NCBI GenBank assembly: GCA_039583875.1
Contig: CM077167.1
Location: forward strand, 150,491,010 to 150,555,009
DNA from: Platanthera guangdongensis
Lineage: Eukaryota > Streptophyta > Magnoliopsida > Asparagales > Orchidaceae
Direction: 5' to 3'
DNA: 64,000 nt
This document shows positions 10,886-22,922 of the stretch, in pieces. The notes under the pieces were generated by a model that saw nothing but the letters and a program-made list of their open reading frames with translations, was not told where the DNA came from and made no database searches. Position 1 is the first letter of the stretch, and every line of letters starts with the position of its first letter. The position numbers and the translations under genes were made by a program.

Positions 10886-13800
10886 GTGCAGGTGAAGACC
10901 TATCCAACATCTAACCAGCAATGGTACTTGGATAGTGGGTGCTCTAAGCACATGTCAGGGAACAAGGACAACCTCACCTCCTTTAGAGACATGCTTGGAC
11001 CCAAAGTTATCTTTGGTGATTCAAACTTTGGACAGACTAAAGGATATGGTGCAGTCCAGATTGGATCAGTAACATTCAAGAAGGTAGCTTATGTGGAAGG
11101 ACTGAAGCACAACTTAATAAGCATCAGTCAGCTGTGTGATGAAGGCTACCAGGTGACCTTCAGCAAAGCTTTATGCAAAATCAAGTCAGAGGACAACACA
11201 ACTGTGTTGACAGGTAAAAGGAAAGGTAACATCTATCTTGTAGATTTTCTTTCAACAGATATAGATATTTATCTGTTCAATTCTGTTTGTAGACCAAATA
11301 TTTTATGGCATAAGAGACTAGGACACCTAAACCTTAAAACTATTGCTAGGCTATCCAAGGACAACCTTGTTAGAGGACTACCTTCTGGCCCCTACAAGAA
11401 GGAAGGACTCTACAGGGCTTGTCAATTAGGCAAGCAAACTAAAAACAGCTTTAAGTCACTTAATAAGAGTGATTCACCTAGGATATTGTATCTGTTACAC
11501 ATAGATCTTTTTGGACCCATCACAGTACAAAGCCCAGGAGGGAAATCTTACACTTTAGTAGTTGTAGATGACTTATCTAGATTCACTTGGGTGTTCTTTC
11601 TAAGGAAGAAGTCTGATAACTTTAAGTTTCTGACAGAGTTTCTCAAATGTATACAGATTGAGTTCAATACTCACATTGTCATGATCAGAAGTGATCATGG
11701 GACAGAGTTTGATTCTCTTCTTATGTAAGAGTTCTGTCAGAGTGAAGGGATCAGGCATACTTTCTCAGCTCCTAGAACTCCTCAACAAAATGGGGTAGCT
11801 GAAAGGAAAAATAGAACCCTTATTGAATCTGCCACTACATTGTTGTCAGATGCTCACCTTCCTCTATCCTTTTTGGCAGAGGCAGTGAACACCTCCAACT
11901 ATGTGCTGAATAGAAGTTTGATACATAAATTAAAGGGAAATACTCCCTATGAATTACTCAAAGGGAAGAAACCTAAAGTTGATTATTTTAGAGTTTTTGG
12001 TTGTATTTGCTATATACATAATAATGACAAGAAATACTTAGCAAATTTTCAAGCTAAAGCTGATGAAGGAGTGTTTTTGGGATACTCTATGATCAATAAG
12101 GCTTATAGGGTTTATAATAAATCATCTCTAAAAATTGAGGAATCTGTTCACATATCATTTGATGAATCTAACATGTCTTTCAAGGAGAAGATCTCTTCTA
12201 CCATAGAACCTTTGCAGGAACATTCTCTTGTTGAAGACTTGAACAAGTTACAGGTTACTCAAAAGGATGAAAGCAGTGAAGATGAAGTCAGTGTTCAACA
12301 TATTGAAGAACAACTTGAAGAGCCAGTTGTTGTACCACAAGAGGAAACAACAACACAGGTTGGTGAACAATCAACACCCCCTGTTGATTTAGTAACATCA
12401 AGAGACCATCCAATTTCCCAAATAATTGGAGACATCTCAGCTGGTGTGCAAACCAGAAATCAGGTCAACCAAAACCTGTTGCACACCAGCTTCCTATCTC
12501 AAATTGAACCTCAGTCCATTCAAGATGCAGAGTAAGATCCACACTGGATCATTGCAATTCAATAAGAGTTGCATCAATTTGAAAGGAACAAAGTATGGGA
12601 ACTAGTGCCAAAGCCTAAGGATCACTCCATTGTTGGAACAAAGTGGGTATTCAGAAACAAATTGGATGATCAAGGAGTAATTGTAAGGAACAAGGCAAGG
12701 CTAGTTGCTCAGGGATATTCTCAAGAAGAAGGAATAGACTATGACCAGACTTTTGCACCTGTTGCAAGATTGGAAGCCATCAGAATATTCTTAGCTTTTG
12801 CAGCACATAAATGCTTCAAGGTATATCAGATGGATGTCAAAAGTGCATTTCTAAATGAAGACATCAAAGAGGAAGTATATGTCAGACAACCTCCAGGTTT
12901 TATCTCTCCAACTTATCTTGATTATGTTTTTAAATTGAACAAAGCATTATATGGTCTCAAGCAAGCTCCTAGAGCATGGTATGAGACCCTAGCATGCCTT
13001 CTTTTGGAAAATGGATTTATAAGGGGTAGAGTAGACCAAACTCTTTTCATTAGAACTCATAAGTCTCATACCCTACTAGTGCAGATTTATGTAGATGATA
13101 TTATTTTTGGTTCTACTGACTCCAAATTATGCAGAAGGTTTTCCAACCTAATGCATTCTAAATTTGAAATGAGTAGCATGGGTGAGCTATCCTTCTCCCT
13201 AGGATTGCAAGTCAAACAGCATGCTGAAGGCATCTTTATTTCTCAAACCAAGTATGCAAATGAATTGGTTAAGAAATTTGGCATGTCTGAAGCCTCTTGT
13301 ATGAAAACACCTATGCCTACTAATGCTGTATTGGATGCTGATGAACATGGGAAACCTATTGATCAGACAACATATAGAGCAATGATTGGCTCTTTACTGT
13401 ACCTTACAGCTAGTAGACCAGATATAATGTTTGCTACATGTATATGTGCTAGGTTCCAAGTAAGCCCTAGAGAGTCACACCTAACACTAGTAAAGAGTAT
13501 TCTCAGGTATGTTAAAAGTTGTCCAAATCTAGGTCTCTGGTATCCAAAAGACTCAGCATTTGATTTAACTGGATTTTCTGATGCTGATTATGCTGGATGC
13601 AGAATTGACAGGAAAATCACCAGTGGAACTTGTCAGTTCCTTGGTGACAGACTTGTCTCTTGGTTTTGTAAGAAACAAACTTCTGTGTCAACTTCAACTG
13701 CTGAAGATGAATATATGGCTGCAGGCAGTTGTTGTTCACAAATCTTGTGGATTCAAAACCAACTCCTAGACTATGGCTACAACTTAGAGAAGTCTAAAAT

Positions 13801-14041
13801 CTTTTGTGATAACACCAGTGCTATTTTTATAGCTCAAAATCCAGTCCTCCATAGTAGGACAAAACACATAGAGATTAGGCATCATTTCTTAAGGGATAAT
13901 GTTGAAAAGAATAAAATTGAACTACAATATATCCCAACTGATTTACAAAGGGGAGATATTTTCACCAAGCCCTTGGATGAAAAGAAACACACCTTCTTCC
14001 TAAATCAGTTAGGAATGTTAGATGGAGGAAGTCTTAAATAA
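10886..14041 (+). pseudogene. Pol of copia element D (protease, integrase, RT, RNase H)
   Basis: One continuous frame, offset by one base from gag, with three in-frame TAA codons (11726, 12533, 12563). Order: aspartic protease with LDSGCS (Asp at 10931), GAG-pre-integrase HKRLGH (its Cys pair reduced to CRACQ-like YRACQ), integrase core with Asp (11504), Asp (11694) and Glu (11801), RT with [10 protein letters not shown] and YVDDIIFGS (13088), RNase H with [15 protein letters not shown] and DNTSAI, ending DIFTKPL then a stop at 14039-14041. The order integrase before RT defines copia. All catalytic residues persist; only nonsense changes break it. Confidence 0.93.
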
Positions 14042-14124
14042 TATCCAAGATCTTAAAAGCTTAAAAAATGACCAAGACTAGGCAAACATCTTGATTTTTC
14101 TTAGTGTCTAGAGTTTTTCTAATC

Positions 14125-14423
14125 TCTGAACTGCGCTCGACGATTTTCCCTCAGATCGTTGAACGGAGATCGACGATTTCCGAAATCGTCGACCTGAGTT
14201 CAGCATTTCTCAGATAGTATGAACTATCTCTTCCAGTCAACGATCGTCGAACGGCGCTTGACGATTTTGTTCTCTGAACGATCGTCGAACAGAGCTCGAC
14301 GCTCTCCAATATCGTCGAACGGAGATCGACGATATTGAAGACTCTTTAGATTCCTTTAGAAGCCCCTATCGTCGAACTGAGTTCAACGATCTTTCCTTTT
14401 CTGCGTCGAACCCTAATATAAAA
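14125..14423 (+). promoter_or_regulatory. Palindromic words and TATA-like box between pol and third ORF of D
   Basis: From 14125 to 14400 the words ATCGTCGAACGGAGATCGACG and relatives recur six or more times. A TATAAAA motif follows at 14417-14423, then 110 bp of pyrimidine-rich sequence ending CTTTGCAG at 14531, and an ATG at 14538. This repeats the LTR layout of words followed by a TATA-like box. It may be an internal promoter, with or without a splice acceptor, for the third ORF. Confidence 0.5.
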
Positions 14424-14537
14424 TTCATTTTTCGCCGTCGTTCTCCTTTGCGCTTTTGATTCCTCTGCAAAAACTTTCTTTCCCTCCAAACAATTCTGCA
14501 CTTGATCGTTTTGTTTGTTGAATCTTTGCAGGTACCT

Positions 14538-17500
14538 ATGGCTGTTTCTGTTACTGTTCTCGCCGCCATGAAGTTTGATGTTGGCTTCGACATCGACATG
14601 GAATCCTTCAGCACAACAGACCAGGTTTTTCAGGACATCTTAGAGTTATTCAAAGAGAAGAACCTTACTGCAATCATGACCACAAGGATTAAGCTTGCTT
14701 CTGATGAGATTAAGGAATGAGTCTACACTACACACAATCAGGACAACAACACCATTGTTGGATCAATCTCTGGCACTCAGGTACCCTTGACCCCAGCAAT
14801 TCTAACAGAGGTTTTTGAGTTGAGAACTGGTGGAGATACTGTTGATTTGTCTGGAGAAGAATTTGCTGACTTGCTTGCCAGAATGGGTCATTCTGAGGCT
14901 AACCCTAGCAAGCTTTTGAAAAAGAATCTTTCTGTGGAATACAGATTCCTGGCTGATGTAGTTGGGAAAGTCCTACTAGCTAAGCACTCTGCTCATGATA
15001 CAATCTCCAGGTATCAGCTCTGCCTAATGGGAGCCCTAGTAGACAGGAATAATCTGAATTGGGGAGAGGTATTCTTTGACCTCATTAAGAAGAAAATCAA
15101 TAAAAGTTTTGTAAACTTTGGAATAATTCTAGGGGTGTTTCTGCAGAATAGGTGCCCTGCATTGCTGGTCTCCTCTGGAATCCACATTAATGCATCCAAG
15201 AGACTGTCTTGTGCCCTTTTTGGTAAATGGGACAGACAGATCTTCAAGCCCAGCAGGCCCTCCTCCACTACTCCTTCAGGCACCAGGACTCTCAGAGTCA
15301 CTCCCCACAGGTCTCTGCCCCTGCAGATGACCTGCCTGCTGATGCCTCTCCTCCTCCTCCAATTCCTTCTCTTCGCATTCCATCTACCATTCAAACTCCA
15401 TCCACCATCATCATCTCCAGCCCCTCTCCAACATCTACACCATCTCCAATCCCTACTCTTCCAATCACAGAAGACCAATTCCATCCATTATTTACCTACC
15501 CTCCAACAGACATTGCCACTTCATCACCCTCCAATCCATCCTTCAACCTCATTGATGATTCCTTTATGGATGATTCACCATCCTCTCCTCCTGAGCTACC
15601 CTCATCCTCAACATCTTATCAAGATCTTCTGCAAGAAATCATTGACCAACCCACCTTCACCCCATTTATCTCCATCCCACTGTCCTCCATATCCACCTTA
15701 CCCACTCCTCAACCATCCCTGCCCCACTACTCCAGCTCTCCACTACCATCATCAACAGCTACACCTCCATCCTCTACCTCTACTCCAGTCACTACTGAGC
15801 AAGTAGACATTCCAGCCCTTGCTGACAGGCTGTATGAATTGCTAGCCCCCAGGCTATCTCTTCTTTTGGAGACCTCCTTGGCTCCAATACTCCTGTCAGT
15901 GGCAGCCCTTTCTGTCAGGCTCTCCTCTCTCTTCCCTCAGACAGCCCCTTCAGTAGTGTGCCTTGATCCAGCCTTGTCTGAATCTAGGCAGGGGGAGATG
16001 CCCTATGAAGTGAGTCTGCCTGCTGCTGCTCTTGCTGATTCAGTGAGCCTGCCTGCTGTTGTTTCTTCAGTTCTTGAATCTGCTACTGCTGCTGCTGATG
16101 TGTTTCAAGCTTCAGTTCAACCTCCTGCTACAGTCTTTGCAATATACCTCAGGTCTTTGCTCTCAAATTTTGATTCTATATATTTCAGATGTCTGCCAGA
16201 GATAGTTGCTTTCCAGCCCCCAGAGGATCTGTCCAAGGCCCTTGTGCCTTTCTCTTGCTGTGACCCCAGCATCATCACTTCATTTGTCAACTCAGTTTAT
16301 GCTGCTGCTACTTCTGCTGAAAGCATTGCTGTTGTCTCTGATGTTGCTGCCCCTCCTGCTGCTGAAAGTTTTGATACTGCTGCTGATACTTCTGTTACTA
16401 CTGATGAGCCAATTTCTAAGGAGATCCTTATGACAGAGGCACATGATTTTGAGCCTTTTGAATTTTCTACTGATATTTCTACTGCTGATATTGCTGTTAG
16501 TGGAACTGTTGCTGCTGCTGCTGTTACTTCTCCAGAACCTGTAGTATCTGCTGCTGTTGTTACTGTTTCAACTTCAACTGCCACACATTCACTATCTGCT
16601 GCAACAACTTCTGTATCTGCTTCAATCTAGCTCAAGCAAGATTTGATGAAGAAGATTGATGCCCTGTATGATGATCAAAGTTCTGAAAGTGATGAGTTCA
16701 GAACAGATTCTGATGATTCTTTTGCTACCATTGCCAGGAAGAGAAAGGCAAGGAGCAAAGCCATGAATAGAGTACCTCCTGCCAAGGTCAAGGATAACAA
16801 TGATATACCATACTATATTCTTCATGATTGCCCCATCACTGAGCACTGGATGCAGTACTCAAAGAATCAACACAAAGCAATGAAAAAGAAAAGGAAATAT
16901 GAAAAGGGCTCTTCTCAATTCCAATATTCTCATCCTCCTCCACCACCTCCTCCTGATGCAGGTGCAGGTGGAAGTTCTGCTGCTCAACCCCCTGCTAGAA
17001 GTCAAACCCCCTATCAGCCACATGCTAGATCCTACCATAGGGGAAGCCAATCCAGGGGTTCTCAATCCAGGAGAGGAGGATACAGAGGCAATCAAAGAGA
17101 AGTCCAGGTTTACTCTAAAGGATACTCAAGGCAACATCCATACTCCAGGGAAGGACAAATTTCATCTGACACCACCTCTGGTCCTTTTCCCTATAAGTTG
17201 AAGGAAACTGTTTCATCCAGGCCTCCTTAGGACAATCCTTCTAATAGATATGAGCCACCAGTACCTTTTGAAGACCCTGAGAACAATCCAGCTGCTTGGA
17301 CTGCAAGGATGAAAGAACTTGCTGCACTGGATCAGATCAAGAAAGCTAAAGAGCAAGGAAGAGATTCCTCTAACATCTCTACAATGTCTGAACAGAGAAA
17401 GAAAGAGTTGGAAAGATATGCATCAAGCAAATTTTTTGATTCAGATAGATACATGGAACTGCATCCTGAAGCTGTAGTTCCCAGGCCCAAACAGCAAACC

Positions 17501-17560
17501 ACTTTAGGTGCAGCAGATGATACTAGATCAAAGAAGGAATCCCTCAACCCCAACAGATAA
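14538..17560 (+). pseudogene. Third (env-like) ORF of copia element D
   Basis: It starts MAVSVTVLAAMKFDVGF. The N-terminal 230 residues hold a helical domain (PAILTEVFEL, LLKKNLSVEYRFLADV, LAKHSAHDTISRYQL) of the kind annotated as plant transposon protein domain in Sirevirus-like elements. A Pro/Ser/Thr-rich middle, a variable Ala/Thr-rich region, a short acidic block and a basic, Gly/Arg/Gln-rich C-terminal part follow. Breaks: TGA at 14718, a frameshift near 15290, TAG at 16628 and TAG at 17228. H has the homologue. The function is unknown; env-like is a label by position, and I see no clear signal peptide or membrane anchor. Confidence 0.75.
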
Positions 17561-17755
17561 ATCAAACTTGTTAAGGGCAAGGAAAAGAAATGATTATGTA
17601 AGGTGATAATCATCTTAACTTCTGGTTATTATCTGGGATGATATATATATATATATCTGTGGTTATGCAATGTCCAGCTTTTCTTTTTGTTTTTCTGTAT
17701 TGCTGCTTGTATGTTATTTAATTTTTCCAAACTTTGTAAATAGTAATCCTAACCC

Positions 17756-17769
17756 AAATATGGGGAGAT
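17756..17769 (+). other. Polypurine tract of element D
   Basis: AAATATGGGGAGAT directly precedes the 3' LTR. A short (TA)n run lies upstream at 17641-17656. Confidence 0.8.
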
Positions 17770-19305
17770 TGTTGGAACACCCTATTACTAATTTGGGTCA
17801 GGATCACTATGTCTCTAGGAAACCAATGTTTGACCTCCTGAATAGCTCAAAAGGTCAATTAGAATTGAGTCTAAGGGTTAGAAGTCTAAGTTTGGAAGCT
17901 GCCCTCAAGACCAAGCCTTTTTCAGTTTGAGACTAAGTCATATCGTCGAGCTGAGCACGACGATTCGTCGAACTCCGGTCGACGATCGTCTAGCTCAACA
18001 TCGACAGATCGTCGAACTCCATTCGATGATCGCTGAGCTCAACTTCCTCATATCGTCGAACTCCATTCGACGATCGGTGAGCTCAGTTCGACGATCTTGA
18101 CTCAGCTTTGGATCTCTATCTCTGAGCTCAGTTTGACGATCTTTGAGCTCGGATCGACGATATTTTGCTGCTGTATAAGTCCATATCGCTGAGCTCAGTT
18201 CGACGATAGCAGAGCTCAATTCGACGTTTTCAGATAACTTCAAGGATGTTTCTAGATTCAAATTCAAATCAGTTAAGGAGTTATTCTGCAATTAATTCAG
18301 AAGATTTTCTAGCCGTTTTCATTTATTTCTGGACCAAGTTTCAAGGGATTTTCAAGGAATATTTCTATGGACTTTCCTCCAGAAGACATTTTGCAATTAA
18401 GGATGCAATTAATGCAGGTCAATGGCTATTCTTGACAGAGGATGTTTTTCTATTCAGTACCAGAGAATAAAAGAGAAGAATTTTTGAATCTCTCACACAG
18501 ATACACAGACAGACAGAAAGACAGACATCAGTAATCTTCAGAACAAGAACAGAATATTCTCTGTCTCAAAGAATTCTCAAGAACACACATCCAAGGAGAT
18601 CAAATTTTCTAAAATCTTCAGATCTCTCTTGTCTCAAGTGTTCCAGGCCAACATCTTTCAAGACTCCAGACACCTAACATTTTAGTTGTTGCTGAAATCA
18701 TCTTTTGTTGGAGCTCAACTTCTGAAGGTCTATCACCCTACAGCAAAGCTTCTTTACCTGAAGATCTCAAGGACTCAGGGGGAGCTTTGACACCATCAAT
18801 CCACATAGTCTTCTCAGCTGCTTTGAGAAAGAGAAGACTTCCATCACTCTCTCACCCCCATCTCTGTAAAGGGTTTCTCAAACTCCCTTCAAAAGTTTGA
18901 GCTTGGTTTTTGAGCACCTTGTCAAAAGCTCATTGGTGGCAAGACACCTGATCAAAAAATCTGATTTGGTTTTTGAGGACCTTATCAAAAGCTCATTGGT
19001 GCCCAGGACACCTGATCAACTCATCCTGCAGTGGATTCCTACCTAGGGTGGTAGAAGGCTGGATGTACCCAAGTTTAGGGGAACCACTATATTTCCTTGT
19101 GTCATCTGGTTTTGCTTGTCTTTATTTTTGTTTCTGGCTGTGATTGTTCTGTGTTTAGCTTATGATTACTTTAGCTCTGTGATAAAATTTATTAATTGCT
19201 TCCCTGCTCTCTCACATTACAACAATTGTTGTAAAAAGTTTTCAAGCACCATATACTCTATTCACCCCCCCCCTGTAGAGTATATCAGATCTAGCTGCAC
19301 TTTCA
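17770..19305 (+). repeat. 3' LTR of element D
   Basis: It is colinear with 7193-8725. Visible differences include ATTAGGGTAAGG versus TTTGGGTCAGG near the start and a longer C run near 19265. It ends GCACTTTCA, then the TTGCG duplication. Confidence 0.93.
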
Positions 19306-19908
19306 TTGCGTAATGCTCTCGAAAGGACAGATCGTTTTGAGGTCCCGGTAGGAAAATACTACCTTCTGGACTCGGGACACGCTAACGGTCCAGGTTATCT
19401 TGCTCCATATCGGTCAACAAGATATCACCTAAAGGAGTGGGCTACACAGGGCAACAATCCGACGAACTATAAAGAGTTGTTTAATATTAGACACGCAAAG
19501 GAGAGAAATGTTATTGAGAGAACATTTGGTCTCCTCAAAAAAATATGGGCAATTTTACGAGGGCCATCCTTCTACGATATCAAAGTGCAGGTATATTTAT
19601 TAAGAGGACCGTCATTCTTCTTACAATTTATTTGGTTATAAAGTGTTGTTTTTTTAAATTTGGCATAGGTTCAAATTATAAACGCATGTTGTATAATCCA
19701 TAATTTCCTGATAGAGAGGAGATTAGAGAAAAATGCACGATTATTAGCTGAAGTAGATGTAGACATTTTAGAACAAGATGCAAGTCATGCTAGTTTTGAG
19801 TATGCAGATGCAATGAGTGCTATTCAAGCAACTCCGGAGTGGACCCATTTTAGAGATACTATGGCCGTAAATATGTTCAACAAGTATCAGGCTCGACGTG
19901 GTGTATAG
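19306..19908 (+). pseudogene. Harbinger transposase of M, C-terminal half
   Basis: It resumes exactly where D interrupted the gene (LRNAL). The block YYLLDSGHANGPGYLAPY carries the second catalytic Asp, and RHAKERNVIERTFGLLK the catalytic Glu. A 78-bp intron (19591-19668) with GT and TAG ends joins KVQ to VQIINACCIIHNF, and the exon ends with TAG at 19906-19908. This half has no stop and would be intact without D. Together with the 5' half it gives the DDE layout of HARBI1-type nucleases. Confidence 0.9.
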
Positions 19909-19964
19909 GATGTTCTCTTGCTTTGCTACTCTATGATTATAATTTTGTTGCGGCATTTAAATCA

Positions 19965-20105
19965 TGTAGTGCTACTTAAGCTATTGTTGTTGTTTTTTAA
20001 ATCATATGGTGCTACTTAAGCTATTGTTGTTGTTTTTAAAATCATATGGTGCTACTTAAGCTATTGTTGTTATTTTTAAAATCATATGGTGCTACTTAAA
20101 ATATA
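19965..20105 (+). repeat. Tandem repeat of about 41 bp between the two genes of M
   Basis: Three to four copies of a unit containing AAATCATATGGTGCTACTTA and AGCTATTGTTGTTG. Noncoding. Confidence 0.8.
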
Positions 20106-20146
20106 ATGTTGTTGCATTTTATGTTTTATTAAATTGCAGAAATTAT

Positions 20147-21036
20147 ATGGATAAAGGCAAGGGAAAAGCTGATAAGGCCATTGAACGGGCATATGTTCCC
20201 TGGACATCACAGATGGACTGTGCTATATCGGCTGCTCTCCTAGAGCAGCATAATTTGGGGAACAAGGCGGCTAGTGGTTGGAAAAGTGTCGCGTACACAG
20301 CGACAATTCAAGCATTAAAAGAGGTTTGCAACATCGACATTAGTAAGGAGAAGATAATGGGGCGAATAAAAATATGGACTAAATACTACCAAGAGATATC
20401 GACAATGTTAGATACGAGTAGATATGGATGGGATTGGGAACGCAATGTAGTGAAGGTAGACAGCAAAGATGTTTCGGCGAATTATGTTAAGGTACTATTG
20501 TCAGTTAAAAATAAACTTTAAATTTTCTGCCAATTTATAGTTTAATAAGTGTACTCAACTCTAAATTTGTAGGCACACCCGACAGTAAAGCATTATCGTA
20601 GAAAGGTGATCGTGAATTGGGGCGACTTAGCTATGATATGTGGGGTTGATAGAGCTACAGAGCAAATGCTGCAACTGCATCCGAGGCAATGAATGAGATC
20701 CACATTGACGTTTCAATGGACAATAATGTGGTCGAGGAGATCAAGCCAGAGACCAAGAAGAAGAAGAAAGCAGCAGTGGCAGACATAATTGCAGATGTTG
20801 TTTCAGCAATAGCGAGGAACATGGAACACGAGAGCAGTGTTACTTCTCAATTGACACATCCGATCTCAAGGGCAGACAGGATATATGCGGCCATGACAGC
20901 TATCACAGGTCTGACTGAGGACGAGGTCATACAGGCTATCGATATGCTGAGTGTTGACGACATCAAGAGTGACGTGTTTATGGGTTTATCGTTGCCAATC
21001 AGGAGGGCTTGGCAACGCTTACATTTACGGGGTTGA
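20147..21036 (+). pseudogene. Harbinger accessory Myb/SANT-like DNA-binding protein of M
   Basis: This would bind M ends and help import the transposase, as the second protein of PIF/Harbinger elements does. Exon 1 (20147-20491) has the Myb/SANT-like trihelix pattern VPWTSQMDCAISAALLEQ, GWKSVAYTA and GRIKIWTKYYQEI. A GT-AG intron of 81 bp (20492-20572) is followed by HPTVKHYRRKVIVNWGDLAMI. A one-base shift near 20660 breaks the frame. The C-terminal part (from 20689) is acidic then KKKKK, ending with the conserved tail LSVDDIKSDVFMGL and RRAWQRLHL. No catalytic motif. Confidence 0.85.
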
Positions 21037-21347
21037 TTTTCTAGGGTCCATATATATTGCAATGTTATGTCATGTCATAAACTTTGTTTTTAATTTGGTA
21101 AACTTTGGTGATGCGAGACATTATTTGTTGATGTTGTTTTTTTAAAAAAAAATTATCGCTTTTAATTTTATAAAATTAAAATTTCAATTCCAAATGTCGA
21201 AATAAGACATACAGCCGAACATCGGAATTATCAAGTACAATACTGATGACAGAATTCCTGCATTTAGCCGAACAGCAGAATTGGAATTGACTTCATTTCC
21301 AATTCCTGCGGGAATTGGAATTGAAGTGAATTCCAATTCCTGCATCT

Positions 21348-21372
21348 CAATTCCCGCTTAACGAATGGAGCC
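21348..21372 (+). repeat. Right terminal inverted repeat of Harbinger M
   Basis: It ends CGCTTAACGAATGGAGCC, the inverted counterpart of 5392-5416, followed by TTA. Between 21037 and 21347 I see 3' untranslated and subterminal sequence with GGAATTGG inverted repeats. Confidence 0.9.
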
Positions 21373-21375
21373 TTA

Positions 21376-21477
21376 GAGTTAGACCTGTGATATCTGCACA
21401 TATTAAATACCCAATGATCAAACACAAATAAGATTTGTTATTAACAAACTAAGAATCATGGAACGCATGCTCCAACA
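21376..21477 (-). repeat. 3' LTR of element B, right piece
   Basis: It aligns with 33541-33643 and ends (plus strand) CATGCTCCAACA. On the minus strand this is the LTR start TGTTGGAGCATG. Confidence 0.88.
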
Positions 21478-21490
21478 ATATCTCCCTTTT
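21478..21490 (-). other. Polypurine tract of element B
   Basis: On the minus strand AAAAGGGAGATAT directly precedes the LTR start. Confidence 0.75.
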
Positions 21491-21499
21491 GATAATAAC

Positions 21500-22780
21500 A
21501 AATCCACTTAGAAAGAAATCATGAATGATCCATTAAGTATTAGTAACTTTGATTAGCAAGACTAAGCATTTATATGTGCACAAACTCCTCATGAATGATC
21601 TAAGAAGTATTAAGAACTATGATTAGCAAGACTAAGCATTTGTATGTGCACAAAATCCTCCTGAATGTAACACTCCCCCTATATGTGTACTCTCCCTAAA
21701 TTTGAGCAGTTTGAACCTATGTATTTTAAAGTAATTTAAATTTAAGTTCATGATTATTATAAATGATTTCTAAATTTCTTATTAAATTCTCCCTCTTTGG
21801 TATTGTCAAAAGAGATAGCATAGTGGTGTGGAAGCTAAAGAGGAAAAACCACAAAGTACAAATCAAGTATAGAACATGTGAATCAATGTATAATATTAAA
21901 TAAAGTGAGTAAACAAGAACATTGACAGCGTTCATCCATTTATATCATAGACACACACTAGTCAAGATTAGGTTTGAAACATTTTTGGTCTAATTCTTAT
22001 AAGAAGAAATTTTAGAGAAGATAATGTCATGTGCATGTGAGAGTTTGATGAAAAACACATATGTATAGGCCTTACAAATATATGAACACATTGAATGTGA
22101 AAAAATATTATAACATAAAGGTAGACATAACTAGCTATGCTTGTATCCAAGATTTCAGAGCACATATAAAAAGAATATCCAGATATTGAGTTGCACAAGA
22201 AACTTTACAATTTTTTCCAAAATGCTCAACCTCACAATGCTTATTAAGACTTATCAGGAGGGTAAGTAGTGCTTGGTGGAGGTTTCTTGTTAGCCCTTTT
22301 TTTTAATTTTGAGAAACACCAACAAAGAGGGTGAATGTTTGTTTTTTTAACGAAACTTTTTATATATATTTGGCTTAACAAAGGAGTCAGAATTCACTAG
22401 TGTGACCATATTGGATAATCAAGTATGAATTGTGCAAAGAAAAACAAGGATAAAGTGTTAGCAGTAGCATGAAATTCTAGTGGTAATGATAAAATATTCA
22501 CAATCCACATATACAGTAAGGGGAAGCCAAATGTAGATTTTCACAAAAGTGTGTGAGAGAACATTATCATAACTAAAACATTTCTCACACTTAAAGGCAT
22601 GCAAAAATAATTTCACAAGTATAAAAACACTAGGAGAGATTTATGTAGAAAAGAATATTTGATGGTTGAATAATTGAACTACGTTACTGGGAACCCAAAA
22701 TCGAAGAATATGCATTGAACCATGCCTAAATCCGAGAAATGAAGAAAACTTTGCTTAATAGTAATTTTGCTCTATCGCAC
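21500..22780. other. Noncoding 3' region of B with a tandem duplication
   Basis: AT-rich and without a long ORF. A unit of about 75 bp containing GATTAGCAAGACTAAGCATT and TATGTGCACAAA occurs twice (21520-21665). The rest (to 22780) shows no recognisable feature. Confidence 0.6.
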
Positions 22781-22828
22781 GGTAATGTCGGATATCGCCG
22801 ACTGGCGATAGTGCAAAATTATAAAAGG
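22780..22828 (+). promoter_or_regulatory. Palindromic words and TATA box of an antisense gene in B
   Basis: GATATCGCCGACTGGCGATAG (22791-22811) is the LTR word of B, and TTATAAAAGG follows at 22819-22828. The LTR of B has the same arrangement on the minus strand: words, then ATATAAAAG at 33253-33243. Here it points along the plus strand, opposite to gag-pol. Confidence 0.6.
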
Positions 22829-22922
22829 TGGTCGATTCTGGTCAAAAGCATTGTTTGGATTATTATTCCTGAATACCTGAAGCGAAAGACGAACCCGAGG
22901 CTCATGAAAACCTAAGATCAAG

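Larger units (their letters stand above)
7193..19305 (+). mobile_element. Element D: complete Sirevirus-like Ty1/copia retrotransposon
   Basis: LTRs at 7193-8725 and 17770-19305 flank gag, pol and a third ORF. The 5-bp duplication TTGCG is at 7188-7192 and 19306-19310. The LTRs differ by about 25 substitutions by eye (roughly 1.7%) plus a small C-run indel, so the insertion is moderately recent. Coding regions carry at least seven stops and one frameshift, so it is not autonomous. H is a relative in the opposite orientation with the same gene order and the same palindromic words. Inserted in the Harbinger transposase. Confidence 0.95.
5392..21372 (+). mobile_element. Element M: PIF/Harbinger DNA transposon, split by retrotransposon D
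   Basis: Terminal inverted repeats of about 25 bp (5392-5416 and 21348-21372) are flanked by TTA on both sides (5389-5391 and 21373-21375), the 3-bp duplication typical of PIF/Harbinger. The uninterrupted LTR of B at about 33539 shows the empty site. Removing D and one copy of its duplication leaves about 3.86 kb, a normal size for the family. Both expected genes are present on the plus strand: a DDE transposase (6457-7192 and 19306-19908) and a Myb/SANT-like protein (20147-21036). Both are broken, so the copy is not autonomous. Confidence 0.92.

Noticed and set aside
14787..15806. Long plus-strand frame continuing past the frameshift in the third ORF of D
   Set aside because: After about 15290 this frame gives a His/Leu/Pro-rich shadow; the real coding frame is the one resuming at 15227-16630, as comparison with H shows.
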